In this document: piece by piece, positions 26,378 through 37,655 of the stretch
Position numbering within the stretch: the stretch's first letter is position 1
How the letters are laid out: each line of letters starts with the position of its first letter
Assembly (NCBI RefSeq): GCF_030733205.1
Contig: NZ_JASHJL010000037.1
Location: forward strand, 1-48,409
Reading direction: 5' to 3'
DNA: 48,409 nt
DNA from: Mameliella sp. MMSF_3455
GTDB taxonomy: Bacteria > Pseudomonadota > Alphaproteobacteria > Rhodobacterales > Rhodobacteraceae
Notes under the pieces: model-generated
What the model saw: only the letters and a program-made list of their open reading frames with translations
The model's database searches: none
Told to the model about the DNA's origin: nothing
Program-made: the position numbers and the translations under genes

Positions 26378-27076
26378 TCAGGCGGAACGCTCGGCCGCTA
26401 TGCCGTCTTCGGTCAGGATCAGGTTCAGCGGAATGTCGTGGGCTTGCGGATAGATCGTCCGCAGCTTGGCTGCCTGGAACCCGATGCCGACGGTAAAGGG
26501 GCAGGGTGTCAGCGCGGCCAATGTCCGGTCAAAGTAGCCGCCGCCATAGCCCAGTCGGAAACACCCCGCGTCCCAGCCCATGACGGGGGCCAGCGCGATT
26601 TCCGGTGTCAGCCGGTCCGCGTCCGGCGAGGGAACCGGGATGTTCCAATCCCCGCGCACCATGTCACAGCCCGGTGTCCAGCGGCGAAAGGCCAGTGGCG
26701 CGGCTTTTTCTTCGACGACCGGCAGTGCGACGATGCAACCGGCGTCATGCAGTTCCGCCATCACTGGGCGCAGGTCGGGTTCCCCCTTGATCGGCCAATA
26801 GGCGGAAACGACCCGCCCACGGGCGCCGCCGAAACGGTCTGAAAGCAGTTTTTGCAGGTGCTGGCACAGCGCCTGGCCGACCTGCTGCCGTTCATCGACC
26901 GAGAGCGCTTGCCGCGCGGCGCGCAAATGCCCGCGCTCGGCCCAGCGCCACCGGGCGACGTCGCTGCTCTGCACGGGGTCCGTTGCCAGCGGGTCGAAAT
27001 AATCCGGCGCTATCTCCTGCGCCATACAGGGTGACGATGCGTACGGGCTGGAACTTTCCACGGTATCGTTGCTCAT
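26378..27076 (-). CDS. fau: 5-formyltetrahydrofolate cyclo-ligase
   Basis: This enzyme uses ATP to convert 5-formyl-THF to 5,10-methenyl-THF in one-carbon metabolism. The 232-residue protein has the conserved RAARQALSVDERQQ start of the domain, VSAYWPIKGEPDLRP, the substrate segment AFRRW, LAPVMGWDAGCFRLGYGGGYFDRTLA with the GYGGGYFDR signature, and VGIGFQAAKL. About 45 residues precede the domain, more than in most family members. I use the ATG at 27074-27076, preceded by GAAGGAGGTCTTAC. In some bacteria this gene follows the 6S RNA gene; no such RNA is recognisable in the 136 bases upstream, which hold the terminator of the quinoprotein gene instead. Confidence 0.93.
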   Translation of the reverse strand: MSNDTVESSSPYASSPCMAQEIAPDYFDPLATDPVQSSDVARWRWAERGHLRAARQALSVDERQQVGQALCQHLQKLLSDRFGGARGRVVSAYWPIKGEPDLRPVMAELHDAGCIVALPVVEEKAAPLAFRRWTPGCDMVRGDWNIPVPSPDADRLTPEIALAPVMGWDAGCFRLGYGGGYFDRTLAALTPCPFTVGIGFQAAKLRTIYPQAHDIPLNLILTEDGIAAERSA

Positions 27077-27162
27077 GTAAGACCTCCTTCCCACCCACCC
27101 ATAGCGGATCGTGCGGCCTGACGCATGGTTCTTTGCGACAAGTCGCGCGCAGGGTTTCGAAC

Positions 27163-27191
27163 AAAAAAGGGGCGCCCCGCAGGACGCCCCC
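27163..27191 (-). terminator. Rho-independent terminator of the PQQ alcohol dehydrogenase gene
   Basis: On the minus strand a GC-rich hairpin (stem GGGGCG/CGCCCC, 27185-27190 with 27169-27174) is followed by six T (27163-27168). It lies 22 bases after the dehydrogenase stop and before fau, so it ends the dehydrogenase transcript and separates it from the folate gene. Confidence 0.8.
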
Positions 27192-27212
27192 TGTCAAACC
27201 CCAAGGGGTCGA

Positions 27213-28979
27213 TTACTGCAGGCTGGCCAGTTCCTTGGGCAGCTTGAAGGTCCAGACGGTGCCGCCCTGGTTGAGGTAGTTCACCTTCTTGGCAACCTCG
27301 CCACCCCAGAGCGGAACAGCCCCGCCCCAGCCGGAGACGATCGAGACATATTGCTCGCCGTCCATCTCCCAGGTCACGGGTTGGCCCACGATGCCCGAGC
27401 CGGTCTGGAACTCCCAGAGAACTTCGCCGGTCTCGTCATCCAATGCGATGAACAGGCCCTCGGGCGTGCCGGTGAAGACAAGGCCGCCGCCGGTGGTCAT
27501 CACGCCACCCCAAAGCGGTGCGTCGTTCTTGTATTCCCAGACCAGGTCGCCGGTATCCGGATCGATCGCCTTGAGCGAGCCGATGTGATCCTCGTAGTTC
27601 GGCTTGATGGTGAATCCTGCACCCAGGTAGGCCGCGCCCTTCTTGTAGGTGATCGGCTCATTCCAGATATCCATGCCCCATTCGTTGGAGGGCACGTAGA
27701 AGTTGCCGGTCTTCTGGCTGAAGGCCATCGGCATCCAGTTCTTGCCGCCAAGGAACGACGGCGAGGCAAAGATTACTTCACCCTTCTTGCCGTCTGCGGC
27801 CGCGCTGGGATCGCCGGGACGGTTGGCCTCGTTGAAGATCGGGCGGCCGTTCTCGTCGATGCCGTTGGCCCAGGTGATGTCCTTGACGAAGGGCGTGGCC
27901 GAGATGAATCCGCCGTCTTCGGCGTCCAGAACATAGAAATAGCCGTTCCGGTCGGCTGTGGCGAGGCGCATGTTGCCGTCGCGGTCGTTGTAGGCGACCA
28001 CTTCATTAACGCCGTCATAATCCCAGCCTTCGCGCGGGGTGGTCTGGAAGTGCCACTTGATCTCGCCGGTCTTGGGGTCGATGCCGATGCGGCTTGCGGC
28101 ATAGAGGTTGTCGCCCGAACCGTCGTTCTTTTGCCCGGCGTCGCGCAGCCAGCTGTTCCACGGTGCCGGGTTGCCCGCGCCAAAGATCAGCGTATCGGTG
28201 CGGGCGTCATAAGAGCCGCCCAGCCAGGTGGCGCCGCCGCCGGTTTTCCACATGTCGCCCGGCCAGGTCGCGTTCAGCTCTCCGGTCATGGTCGAGGGTT
28301 CGCCGTTCAGCATGCCCATGTGGCCTTCGATCACGGGACGTTCCCAGACCAGGTCGCCGTTCTCGACGTTGCGGGCCTGCACGGTGCCGACGATACCGAA
28401 TTCACCGCCCGAGTTGCCGGTGATGACCAGCCCGTCGACGATCAGCGGTGCGGCAGTGTAGGAATAGCCGGCCTTGTAATCGGCGATCTTGTCGCGCCAG
28501 ACGACATCGCCGGTATCCTTGTTCAGCGCCACGATGCGCGCGTCCAGCGTGCCGAAGATGATCATGTCGCCATAGATCGCGGCCCCCCGGTTGACCACGT
28601 CACAGCAGGGCAGGATTCCCTCGGGCAGGCGGGCGTCGTACTGCCACAGTTCGCGACCGGTCTTCAGGTCGATGGCATAAAGCCGCGAATAGGAGCCGGT
28701 GACATACATCACGCCGTCGTAGATGATCGGCTGGGCTTCCTGACCGCGCTGCTTTTCACCACCAAAGCTGAAGGCCCAGGCCGCCTGCAGGAACTTGACG
28801 TTGTCCTTGTTCAGCGTGTCCAGCGGGCTGTACCGCTGCAGGTGGCGGCCCATGCCGTTGGTCACGACCTGCGTCGTGATGGTCTGGTCGTCGGCCAGGT
28901 CGGCCTCTGTCACTTCTGCCGTGGCGGCTGTGCCGGTCAGCAGGATGCTGGCAGCGGCTGCCAGAATGAATCGGTTCAT
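27213..28979 (-). CDS. PQQ-dependent alcohol dehydrogenase, predicted lanthanide-dependent (ExaF/PedH type)
   Basis: This periplasmic quinoprotein oxidises primary alcohols and passes electrons to a cytochrome c. The 588-residue protein has a signal peptide (to about residue 21) and an eight-bladed propeller with repeated tryptophan-docking motifs. Seen residues: the adjacent-Cys disulfide Cys125-Cys126 ([11 protein letters not shown]), metal ligands Glu193 (GGEFG) and Asn270 (GAGNPAPWN), and catalytic Asp320 followed by Tyr321 and Asp322 in GWDYDGVN. An Asp two residues after the catalytic Asp marks lanthanide-dependent enzymes, whereas calcium enzymes have Ala or Ser there. The start [21 protein letters not shown] is closer to ethanol-type (ExaF/PedH) than to XoxF. 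The ATG at 28977-28979 follows GGGAGGAAATCTC. It belongs to the large quinoprotein island; no PQQ synthesis gene is nearby. Confidence 0.93.
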   Translation of the reverse strand: MNRFILAAAASILLTGTAATAEVTEADLADDQTITTQVVTNGMGRHLQRYSPLDTLNKDNVKFLQAAWAFSFGGEKQRGQEAQPIIYDGVMYVTGSYSRLYAIDLKTGRELWQYDARLPEGILPCCDVVNRGAAIYGDMIIFGTLDARIVALNKDTGDVVWRDKIADYKAGYSYTAAPLIVDGLVITGNSGGEFGIVGTVQARNVENGDLVWERPVIEGHMGMLNGEPSTMTGELNATWPGDMWKTGGGATWLGGSYDARTDTLIFGAGNPAPWNSWLRDAGQKNDGSGDNLYAASRIGIDPKTGEIKWHFQTTPREGWDYDGVNEVVAYNDRDGNMRLATADRNGYFYVLDAEDGGFISATPFVKDITWANGIDENGRPIFNEANRPGDPSAAADGKKGEVIFASPSFLGGKNWMPMAFSQKTGNFYVPSNEWGMDIWNEPITYKKGAAYLGAGFTIKPNYEDHIGSLKAIDPDTGDLVWEYKNDAPLWGGVMTTGGGLVFTGTPEGLFIALDDETGEVLWEFQTGSGIVGQPVTWEMDGEQYVSIVSGWGGAVPLWGGEVAKKVNYLNQGGTVWTFKLPKELASLQ

Positions 28980-29479
28980 GAGATTTCCTCCCTTCATCGC
29001 CCAGGCGACGTGGATACACGCGCCCCTCTCCCGGACGCCGCCAACAGTATTCAGGGAAGCCGCGTGGCGAGGTATTGCACAATGGTCGTACGACCGTGGC
29101 GCGGTTGACAGGATCCCGGAAACATGACCCGCACAGGGTCGGCCAAGGTCCCGCAGATCCCGCTGACACCAAGACCAAGGGCGGCGCCGCGGGCCGCGCT
29201 TTCGTTCCGCGATGGGGCAGGGATCAATCCCGAAGTCGCGCCGCCGTCCCGGGTGGTGATGCTGCCGATCACGGGCAAATACCATCCGCTGCATTGATCG
29301 TATTCCTGCGCCTGCGTGGGCTTGTCATGGTCAGGACCACGGCATCAGGCCGTCCTCGAACGTGCCGCGGGGCAGTTGCCACGGAACATCCCGGCTCGCC
29401 CGGCCCCCCGAAGGGGCGAGACCCGAGGCCGCAAGGGGTCCTCCTCGATCCGGCGCTTTGCGGGATGACCGGCGCAGGT
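28980..29479. other. 500-bp gene-free leader of the quinoprotein dehydrogenase
   Basis: This is the only stretch over 300 bases without a convincing gene. Open frames in it have no ribosome binding site and no family-like sequence, and I see no pqqA-like short gene. It holds a perfect 12-base palindrome at 29084-29095, a GACCTTGGCC on the minus strand (29141-29150) related to motifs in the other island promoters, and a seven-pair hairpin CTCGCCC/GGGCGAG (29395-29401 with 29414-29420) 60 bases after the Sel1 gene. It is most likely a long, regulated promoter region. Confidence 0.5.
29084..29095. promoter_or_regulatory. Perfect palindrome GGTCGTACGACC before the PQQ alcohol dehydrogenase
   Basis: This twelve-base perfect palindrome lies about 105 bases upstream of the dehydrogenase ATG. 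Read on the minus strand it continues as TACGACCATTG; a near copy, TACGACCATAG, occurs at 41607-41617 upstream of the SoxYZ-like gene. It is a candidate activator or repressor site for the island. Confidence 0.45.
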
Positions 29480-30016
29480 TCAGAAGAGCGGCGCGTATTT
29501 CCAGTTGTCCGCGTCGGGAGTAACCTCGTCCAGGTCATAGTTCGCATCCTGAAGCCGCCGGGCCACGGGCAGTCCCGCCTGTGCGGCGCGATCCACCATC
29601 GCCCGGCCCGCGGCCTCGTCCCGGGCGACGCCGTGCCCGCGGATCAGCGCCAGACCGTAGTTGAACTGGCCCACCGGATCGCCCGCCTCGGCGGCCCGTC
29701 GGTCCCATTCGGCGGCGGCATCGGGGTCATAGTCGCCGCCGAGGCCGTTATTCTGCAACTGGCCCATCCAGGTCATCGCGGCCGTGTAGCCGCCCTTTTC
29801 GGCACAGAGCCGAAAGATCTCGCGTGCGTCGGCGTGATCGCCCTTCTTGGTGAAGTGATAGCCAGAGGCGCAGGTGGTCATGTCGGCCTGTCCGCGACGG
29901 ATGTTGTCGATCACCCGGTCCATGCCCATCTCGGGCGGGTTGAGGGTGCCCAGGTCTTCCTCGGCCAAGGCGGGTGCGGCAATCGCGGTGCAGATCGCCA
30001 GGACGGTCATGCGCAT
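29480..30016 (-). CDS. Periplasmic Sel1-repeat protein of the quinoprotein island
   Basis: The 178-residue protein has a signal peptide (MRMTVLAICTAIAAPALAEED, cleavage near residue 18) and then Sel1/TPR-like helical repeats: AREIFRLCAEKGGYTAAMTWMGQLQNNGLGG, DPDAAAEWDRRAAEAGDPVGQFNYGLALIRGHGV and DEAAGRAMVDRAAQAGLPVARRL. Such repeats make protein-protein contacts. Two Cys (in TTCASGY and FRLCAEK) could form a disulfide in the periplasm. I start at the ATG at 30014-30016 with GAAAGGAGAATGCC upstream. It lies between the beta-propeller gene and the dehydrogenase, all leftward, so it may help assemble or dock the quinoprotein; this is inference from position. Confidence 0.8.
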   Translation of the reverse strand: MRMTVLAICTAIAAPALAEEDLGTLNPPEMGMDRVIDNIRRGQADMTTCASGYHFTKKGDHADAREIFRLCAEKGGYTAAMTWMGQLQNNGLGGDYDPDAAAEWDRRAAEAGDPVGQFNYGLALIRGHGVARDEAAGRAMVDRAAQAGLPVARRLQDANYDLDEVTPDADNWKYAPLF

Positions 30017-30107
30017 GGCATTCTCCTTTCGCGGCATCGCGACGGGATCCACCGCGATGCGACTAATCTAGCGTGTCGGGCCGGAGCGACCAACTGCAAG
30101 CTGCGGG

Positions 30108-31094
30108 TCAGGGGCGCAGCGCGGCCCCCCAGGGGAAGCGGCCTACCTTGATGGTCTTGATCGCCTCACGCTTGGCCACGTCGATCACTGTCACGTCGCC
30201 GGACACACCGTTCGTGGTGAACAGCAGCGACTTGTCGCTGTTGAAGGCCATGTGCCAGACGCGGCGCCCGACCAGGATGTATTTCTCGACCTCGAATGTC
30301 TCGGCGTTGACGACGGCGACATGGTTGGACGGCCCAAGGGCGACAAAGGCGGTCTTTTCCTCGCCGTCGAATTCGAACCCGACGGGCTGGACCCGGTCCG
30401 GGTGCACGCCCTTGACGGCAAAGTCGATCTTGGCCAGTTCGGCCTTCGACTCAACGTCAAAGATGCTGACCGTGCCGCCGATTTCCGCAGAGACCCAGAG
30501 CTGGGTCCCTCCGGCGGCGAATTCCGCGTGGCGGGGCCGCGAATCGACCAGCGTGTTGGCGACCAGCTCGCGGGTTTCCGTGTCGATCCAATGCGCCATG
30601 TTGGTGGTTTCCGAGGTGGTGATGGCATAGCGCCCGTCGGGCGAAACGGCCATGCCCTCGGGTTCGATGCCCACGTCGATCTGGGCCACCACGGTGCGGC
30701 TCACCACGTCGACGACGGTGGTGATCGCGTCATCCTCGTTGGCAATGTAGAGATGCCGGTTGTCCGGGTGCAGGACGAATTGTTCCGGATCTTCGCCCGA
30801 GGGCAGGTCGAACAGGATCTCGCCGGTGGCCGGGTCCATGACCTGCACCGTGTCGCTGTCCGAGGCGCAGATGTAGACCACCTTGTGGTCGTGGCTGAAG
30901 GTGATTCCGCGCGGGCGTTCGCCGGTCGGGATGGTGCGCACCACCTCGAGCGTGGCGACGTCGATCACGCTGATGGTGTCGTCCTTTTCGTTGGTGATCC
31001 AGATTTCCTCGGCGGCGACGGGGGGGGCCAGCAGACATGCGGCGAGGCCCGCGGTGAGGGTCTTGCGAGTATTTTCAGAGAGAAGAAACATCAT
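30108..31094 (-). CDS. PQQ-dependent catabolism-associated YVTN beta-propeller protein
   Basis: The 328-residue protein has a signal peptide (to about VAAEE, residue 28) and YVTN/NHL-type propeller repeats of about 42 residues: IWITNEKDDTISVIDVATLEVVRTIPTGERPRGI, VYICASDSDTVQVMDPATGEIL, LYIANEDDAITTVVDVVSRTVVAQIDVG, and so on to FTTNGVSGDVTVIDVAKREAIKTIKVGRFPWG. It fits the periplasmic propeller family seen regularly in PQQ-dehydrogenase clusters (TIGR03866-like). Its role is unknown; scaffold or ligand binding are likely. The ATG at 31092-31094 follows GAGGACCGAC and is eight bases after the upstream binding-protein gene, so the two form an operon. Confidence 0.88.
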   Translation of the reverse strand: MMFLLSENTRKTLTAGLAACLLAPPVAAEEIWITNEKDDTISVIDVATLEVVRTIPTGERPRGITFSHDHKVVYICASDSDTVQVMDPATGEILFDLPSGEDPEQFVLHPDNRHLYIANEDDAITTVVDVVSRTVVAQIDVGIEPEGMAVSPDGRYAITTSETTNMAHWIDTETRELVANTLVDSRPRHAEFAAGGTQLWVSAEIGGTVSIFDVESKAELAKIDFAVKGVHPDRVQPVGFEFDGEEKTAFVALGPSNHVAVVNAETFEVEKYILVGRRVWHMAFNSDKSLLFTTNGVSGDVTVIDVAKREAIKTIKVGRFPWGAALRP

Positions 31095-31102
31095 GTCGGT
31101 CC

Positions 31103-32263
31103 TCAGTTTCCGAACGCCATACAATCGGACTCGGGGGCGTCGCGGCCCAGTGTGTCGAGTTCGTTGACCTGGTGGAGAAAGCCTTCGAGCGGGGCCTGCG
31201 CCACCAAAGCGCGTTGCGTGACCAGAGGGATCGGCTGGCGCAGCTGACCGTTCCAGTCGCGGAAGGACAGCGGGCGGCCCTTGAAGCCGGCCAGTTCGAA
31301 GTCGGGGCCCAGCAGGTAGGCGCGCAGGATTGCGGTGTCGGCGGCGCCGGTGCGGGTGACGGCCTCGCCAATGGCACGCACGGCGGCCCAGGCGGCGTAG
31401 TCGCGCGATTGCATCGGGCGCGCGGCCAGGTCCGTGAATCGCGATTGCAGCTGTGCCGCGCCCCATTGCTCCACCACCGGCGCCCAGGCAACGGGCACCA
31501 GCCCCTCGGAGCCGGCGACAGGGCGGGGCGTCCAGGTATTGTAGGCGATGTAGCGTCCGAAATCCTGGATCTCGTCCGCGATCAGCAGGACGTCATGCGC
31601 CTTGAGGTCCTGAGTGAAGAGCGGCACCTCCTGGCTGGCGTTGCGGCGCATGTCGGCGTCGAAGGCCCAGGTCTTTTCCGAGCTCAGGCGCATTCCGAAC
31701 TTGGCCAGGCTGGCGCGCATCGCGTCGCCGAAGGCGATGTCATCCGGGTGGGTGCCGGTGATCATCGCCAGGTCGTCCCAGCGGCGGCTCAGCAGGAACT
31801 GCGCGAGAGCATCGGTGCGCATGGCATTGCTGGGCAGGGTGTGCAGCAGGTTTGCCCGGCAGTCGGCACCGCGCAGGCGGTCGTCGGGTGCGGTGCTGTT
31901 GAAGATCAGCGCGCCCGCGGCCTCGGGCAGGTCTGCCAGCGCCAGCGCCGCATCGGCGGGGGCGTCCAGCACGATCAGGTCGGTGGTCGCCAGCGCGGCG
32001 CGCGCCGCCTCTGCAAGATCGCCGCCGATGGGCACCTCCGTCACCTCCAGCGCCCAGGTCTGACCCATGAACCGGCCGGTCGTGGCATTGTCGGCGAGGC
32101 CCAGCTCGGCGCCCTTCAGGCCAAGGTCTTGGGGAATCGGATCGAGGTTGGACAGGACGGGGGGCTGTTCGACCTCTTGCCGGAGGTAGTGAATCGTAAC
32201 GGACACATCGGCAACAGCAGCCGACGTGCCAAGGCACAAGGCCAGAGCCAGGCGCAGCAACAT
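31103..32263 (-). CDS. ABC-type substrate-binding-like protein of PQQ alcohol dehydrogenase systems
   Basis: The 386-residue protein has a signal peptide (MLLRLALALCLGTSAAVA) and a type I periplasmic binding-protein fold: SVTIHYLRQEVEQPP, GLKGAELGLADNATTGRF, the SNAMRTDALAQFLLSRRWDDLAMITG domain switch and FTQDLKAHDVLLIADE. It matches the family of substrate-binding-like proteins found in PQQ alcohol dehydrogenase systems (TIGR03863-like). No permease or ATPase gene is close, so it is not part of an ordinary transporter and may sense or shuttle a cofactor or substrate. The ATG at 32261-32263 follows GGGAGGATTTCACG. It heads the leftward half of the island and is divergent from pedF. Confidence 0.88.
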   Translation of the reverse strand: MLLRLALALCLGTSAAVADVSVTIHYLRQEVEQPPVLSNLDPIPQDLGLKGAELGLADNATTGRFMGQTWALEVTEVPIGGDLAEAARAALATTDLIVLDAPADAALALADLPEAAGALIFNSTAPDDRLRGADCRANLLHTLPSNAMRTDALAQFLLSRRWDDLAMITGTHPDDIAFGDAMRASLAKFGMRLSSEKTWAFDADMRRNASQEVPLFTQDLKAHDVLLIADEIQDFGRYIAYNTWTPRPVAGSEGLVPVAWAPVVEQWGAAQLQSRFTDLAARPMQSRDYAAWAAVRAIGEAVTRTGAADTAILRAYLLGPDFELAGFKGRPLSFRDWNGQLRQPIPLVTQRALVAQAPLEGFLHQVNELDTLGRDAPESDCMAFGN

Positions 32264-32317
32264 CGTGAAATCCTCCCTTTGCCAAGAGAGTAGGCACCGC
32301 ATCTGGCAGCGGAATAG

Positions 32318-32327
32318 GACCTTGGTC
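32318..32327. promoter_or_regulatory. GACCTTGGTC inverted repeat in the pedF divergent promoter region
   Basis: GACC-TT-GGTC lies midway between the binding-protein gene and pedF. The same ten bases occur at 41563-41572 in the other divergent promoter of the island, and nowhere else that I could find in the window. A second near-palindrome, GGACTTAGGTCC, follows at 32346-32357. These are candidate sites for a shared regulator. Confidence 0.45.
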
Positions 32328-32421
32328 GCGGTTCCGCGTGGCTTGGGACTTAGGTCCAATAGCTTCGGTGCGAGACGGCCCCCTAAGAAAAGGGCAATCT
32401 CACCGAGGAGGAAACACGCAC

Positions 32422-33105
32422 ATGACCCGCAAGACCACTGCACTGAGCCTGGCCTTGATGTTCGGCGCCACGATGGCGCTGTCGCATGGGGACGTTGCCC
32501 CGCAGCCCGTCAATACCGACGCCCTGCCCGATGTGGGCGAGGAATGGCTGATCGAGAACCCCTACCGCGACCAGGGAGACGAGGTCTACTGGACGGCCGT
32601 CGAGATCGGCGCATCCGGTTACAACCAGAACTGCGCACGCTGCCACGGGCTTGAGGTGATCTCGGGCGGGCTGGCACCCGATCTGCGCTTTCTCGAGGCC
32701 GAGGAGTACGGCGACGAATGGTACATGGAACGGTTCATCCACGGTTACACCCAGAACGGCACCACCAAGATGCCGGCCTTTGGCGAGCTCCTGGGCCAGA
32801 AGGCGGCCTGGGCGATCCGCACCTATATCGAGGCGCGCCCCGACGATGAGCAGATGGCGGAACTGACGCCCGAGCTGAAGGTCCTGCGCGATCAGCTGGC
32901 CGCCTGGTCCGAGGATGCCTCGGGCGCCGATCCGGATGCCATGAAGGCCAAGCTGGACGAGATCGCGTCCGGCATCGAGACGCTCAGCGGCGCGCCCGTG
33001 GCCGACAGCGCGGCCTACCGGGCGTCGGCGCTGATCGACGGCACCGCCGAGGGTTATCGCAAGGCGGCCGAGGCGTTGACCATCGGCCTGTCGGCGGCGC
33101 ACTGA
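32422..33105 (+). CDS. pedF: Cytochrome c-550 PedF, electron acceptor of the quinoprotein dehydrogenase
   Basis: The 227-residue periplasmic cytochrome has a signal peptide (to about ALS-HGD, residue 21), a heme c attachment site CARCH at 71-75 and an axial Met in TKMPAFGE (Met117). Segments NPYRDQGDEVYWTAVEIGASGYNQNC and GLAPDLRFL match PedF/c550 of quinoprotein ethanol dehydrogenases. After residue 150 it carries a further helical region of about 75 residues without a heme site. It probably takes electrons from the dehydrogenase and delivers them to the terminal oxidase. The ATG at 32422 has GAGGAGGAAAC upstream. It heads the rightward operon, with the binding-protein gene one base behind it. 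Confidence 0.92.
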   Translation: MTRKTTALSLALMFGATMALSHGDVAPQPVNTDALPDVGEEWLIENPYRDQGDEVYWTAVEIGASGYNQNCARCHGLEVISGGLAPDLRFLEAEEYGDEWYMERFIHGYTQNGTTKMPAFGELLGQKAAWAIRTYIEARPDDEQMAELTPELKVLRDQLAAWSEDASGADPDAMKAKLDEIASGIETLSGAPVADSAAYRASALIDGTAEGYRKAAEALTIGLSAAH

Positions 33106-33106
33106 C

Positions 33107-34012
33107 ATGATTGCAGCGCGCCCCTTGCTGAAACTGTGCCTGGTGGCCGGCCTTTGGGCCGGCATCGCGGGCGCCGTCGAGGCGCGCTGCGAGGACTGGG
33201 TGCCGCAACCGAAACCCCAGAACGCCAGTCGCGACATTGTTGGTCAGGACATCGACCAGATCATGGAGCGCGGCTGGATCGAATTTGCCGTCTACGAGGA
33301 TTACCCGCCCTATTCCTACGAAGAAAACGGCAAGCCGCGTGGTGTCGACATCGAGATCGGGCGCCTGATCGCCGAGGATCTCGGTGTCGCACCGCGCTTC
33401 AAGTTCGTGTCGGCGGGTGAGAACCTGGACGCCGACTTGCGCAACTACCTGTGGAAGGGGCCGGTGGTGGGCGGTGCCGTGTCCAACGTGATGCTGCGCG
33501 TGCCTTATGACAGTGCCTTTACCTGCCGCGTGGAGCAGGTGGCCTTTACCGGCCAGTACCAGACCGAGGGGATCGCCATAGCCTATGACAAGGCGGCCTA
33601 CCCCGAGGAAAAACCCGTTCCGGCCTATTTCCGCTTTGATACGGTGGCGGTGGAAAACGACTCGATTGCCGATTTCTACCTGACCTCGCTGGCGGGCGGT
33701 CAACTAAATGCCAATATCCGGCGATTCCCGACCACCGCGGAGGCAATGGCGGCGCTGGCGGCGGGCGAGGTGAAGGCGGCGATGGGTCCGATGGCCCAGC
33801 TGGAATACGGCCTGACAGAGGACCTGGCCGTGCACCAGCCGCCCTTGCCGGGCTTCTCTGTGGGCAAGTGGACCATCGGATTGGGTGTAAATTTCCGTTA
33901 TCGCCCGCTAGGTTACGCGGTGGACGATGCGATCTACGCGGCGCTCGACGATGGGCGCATCGCGGCGATTTTCGAAAGCTACGGGTTGAGTTTCACGCCA
34001 CCTGAGCGTTGA
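33107..34012 (+). CDS. Quinoprotein dehydrogenase-associated periplasmic binding protein (XoxJ/MoxJ-like)
   Basis: The 301-residue protein has a signal peptide (to about residue 25) and a type II binding-protein fold: IEFAVYEDYPPYSYEENGKPRGVDIEIGRLIAEDLG, GAVSNVMLRVPYD, FTGQYQTEGIAIAYD, and the switch back through FDTVAVENDSIADFYLTSL and AAGEVKAAMGPMAQLEYGL. It matches the XoxJ/MoxJ-type proteins that accompany methanol and alcohol quinoproteins and may activate or load the dehydrogenase with cofactor or metal. It is one base from pedF, which implies tight co-expression. It is not next to any permease. Confidence 0.9.
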   Translation: MIAARPLLKLCLVAGLWAGIAGAVEARCEDWVPQPKPQNASRDIVGQDIDQIMERGWIEFAVYEDYPPYSYEENGKPRGVDIEIGRLIAEDLGVAPRFKFVSAGENLDADLRNYLWKGPVVGGAVSNVMLRVPYDSAFTCRVEQVAFTGQYQTEGIAIAYDKAAYPEEKPVPAYFRFDTVAVENDSIADFYLTSLAGGQLNANIRRFPTTAEAMAALAAGEVKAAMGPMAQLEYGLTEDLAVHQPPLPGFSVGKWTIGLGVNFRYRPLGYAVDDAIYAALDDGRIAAIFESYGLSFTPPER

Positions 34013-34079
34013 GTGACCCGTAGGGAGCACAGGAACGAGGCAGCCCACGGGCGTCCGTCAGAAGGAAGAGGGTTGAGAG

Positions 34080-34607
34080 ATGCAGATGAGTGACAGCCGC
34101 GAGATCGCGGCCCCCCGCGACGTGGTATGGCAAGCGATCCTCGATCCCGAGGTTCTGAAGGCCTGCGTGCCCGGTTGCACCGAGATGACAGGATCGGCGG
34201 AGGAAGGCTTTGAGGCGACCGTGGTGCAGAAGGTCGGCCCGGTGAAGGCGACCTTCAAGGGCCAGGTCACGCTGGCCGACATGGACAAGCCGAACTCTGT
34301 CACGCTGAACGGCGAAGGCAAGGGCGGCGCCGCCGGGTTCGCCAAGGGCGGCGCCAAGGTCGACCTGGAAGAGACCGCGGACGGCGGCACCCTGCTCAGC
34401 TACGAGGTCGAAGCCAAGGTCGGCGGCAAGCTGGCGCAGCTGGGCAGCCGGATCATCGACGGTTTCGCCAAGAAGATGGCCGACCAGTTTTTCCAGAACT
34501 TCCAGGACGCGGTCGAGGGCCCGTCCGATCCGGACGACGCGGAACCCGGCGCGGATGGCGACGAGAACCACAAGAAAGGCTGGTTCAAGCGGCTCGTGAA
34601 GGGCTGA
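34080..34607 (+). CDS. coxG: CoxG family protein (carbon monoxide dehydrogenase subunit G-like)
   Basis: The 175-residue protein is a START/SRPBCC-fold member of the CoxG group: [74 protein letters not shown] and [36 protein letters not shown]. In carboxydotrophs CoxG is membrane-bound and anchors the dehydrogenase; the basic, aromatic tail [11 protein letters not shown] here could do the same. The start has GAAGGAAGAGG upstream. It opens a run coxG-coxS-coxL-coxM that follows pedF and the XoxJ-like gene in the same direction. Confidence 0.93.
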   Translation: MQMSDSREIAAPRDVVWQAILDPEVLKACVPGCTEMTGSAEEGFEATVVQKVGPVKATFKGQVTLADMDKPNSVTLNGEGKGGAAGFAKGGAKVDLEETADGGTLLSYEVEAKVGGKLAQLGSRIIDGFAKKMADQFFQNFQDAVEGPSDPDDAEPGADGDENHKKGWFKRLVKG

Positions 34608-34659
34608 ACCGGCGACATCGAGATACCCAGACACGACATTTTATCCAGGGAGGATAGCG

Positions 34660-35145
<486 letters not shown>

Positions 35146-35230
35146 ATTGACCCCGTGGCAGGATGACCTGCCGCGCAACCGATTTCCGCAAGGTGGGTCA
35201 TCGGCCCATCGACTCTAGGGAGGAATCCAC

Positions 35231-37600
<2,370 letters not shown>

Positions 37601-37606
37601 TCCCTG

Positions 37607-37634
37607 CCCCCGGCCCTGCATCCAGGGCCGGGGG
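37607..37634 (+). repeat. 12-bp perfect hairpin between coxL and coxM
   Basis: CCCCCGGCCCTG (37607-37618) pairs perfectly with CAGGGCCGGGGG (37623-37634) around a four-base loop. It begins six bases after the coxL stop. No T-run follows, and an AGGAGG site and the coxM ATG come directly after. It is better explained as an RNA processing, 3'-stabilising or attenuation element than as a full terminator. Confidence 0.75.
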
Positions 37635-37655
37635 AGATCAACAGGAGGATAAGAG

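Noticed and set aside
27077-27212. 6S RNA gene upstream of fau
   Set aside because: This position often holds 6S RNA, but the 136 bases contain the dehydrogenase terminator and a leader only; I could not see the long bubble-like hairpin of 6S RNA.
28980-29479. A pqqA-like short gene in the dehydrogenase leader
   Set aside because: No short frame with the Glu-x3-Tyr pattern and a ribosome binding site was found.
29075-30151. A 358-codon rightward open frame over the dehydrogenase leader and the Sel1 gene
   Set aside because: Half of it is antisense to the clear Sel1 gene and the rest has no family-like sequence; high GC explains the lack of stops.
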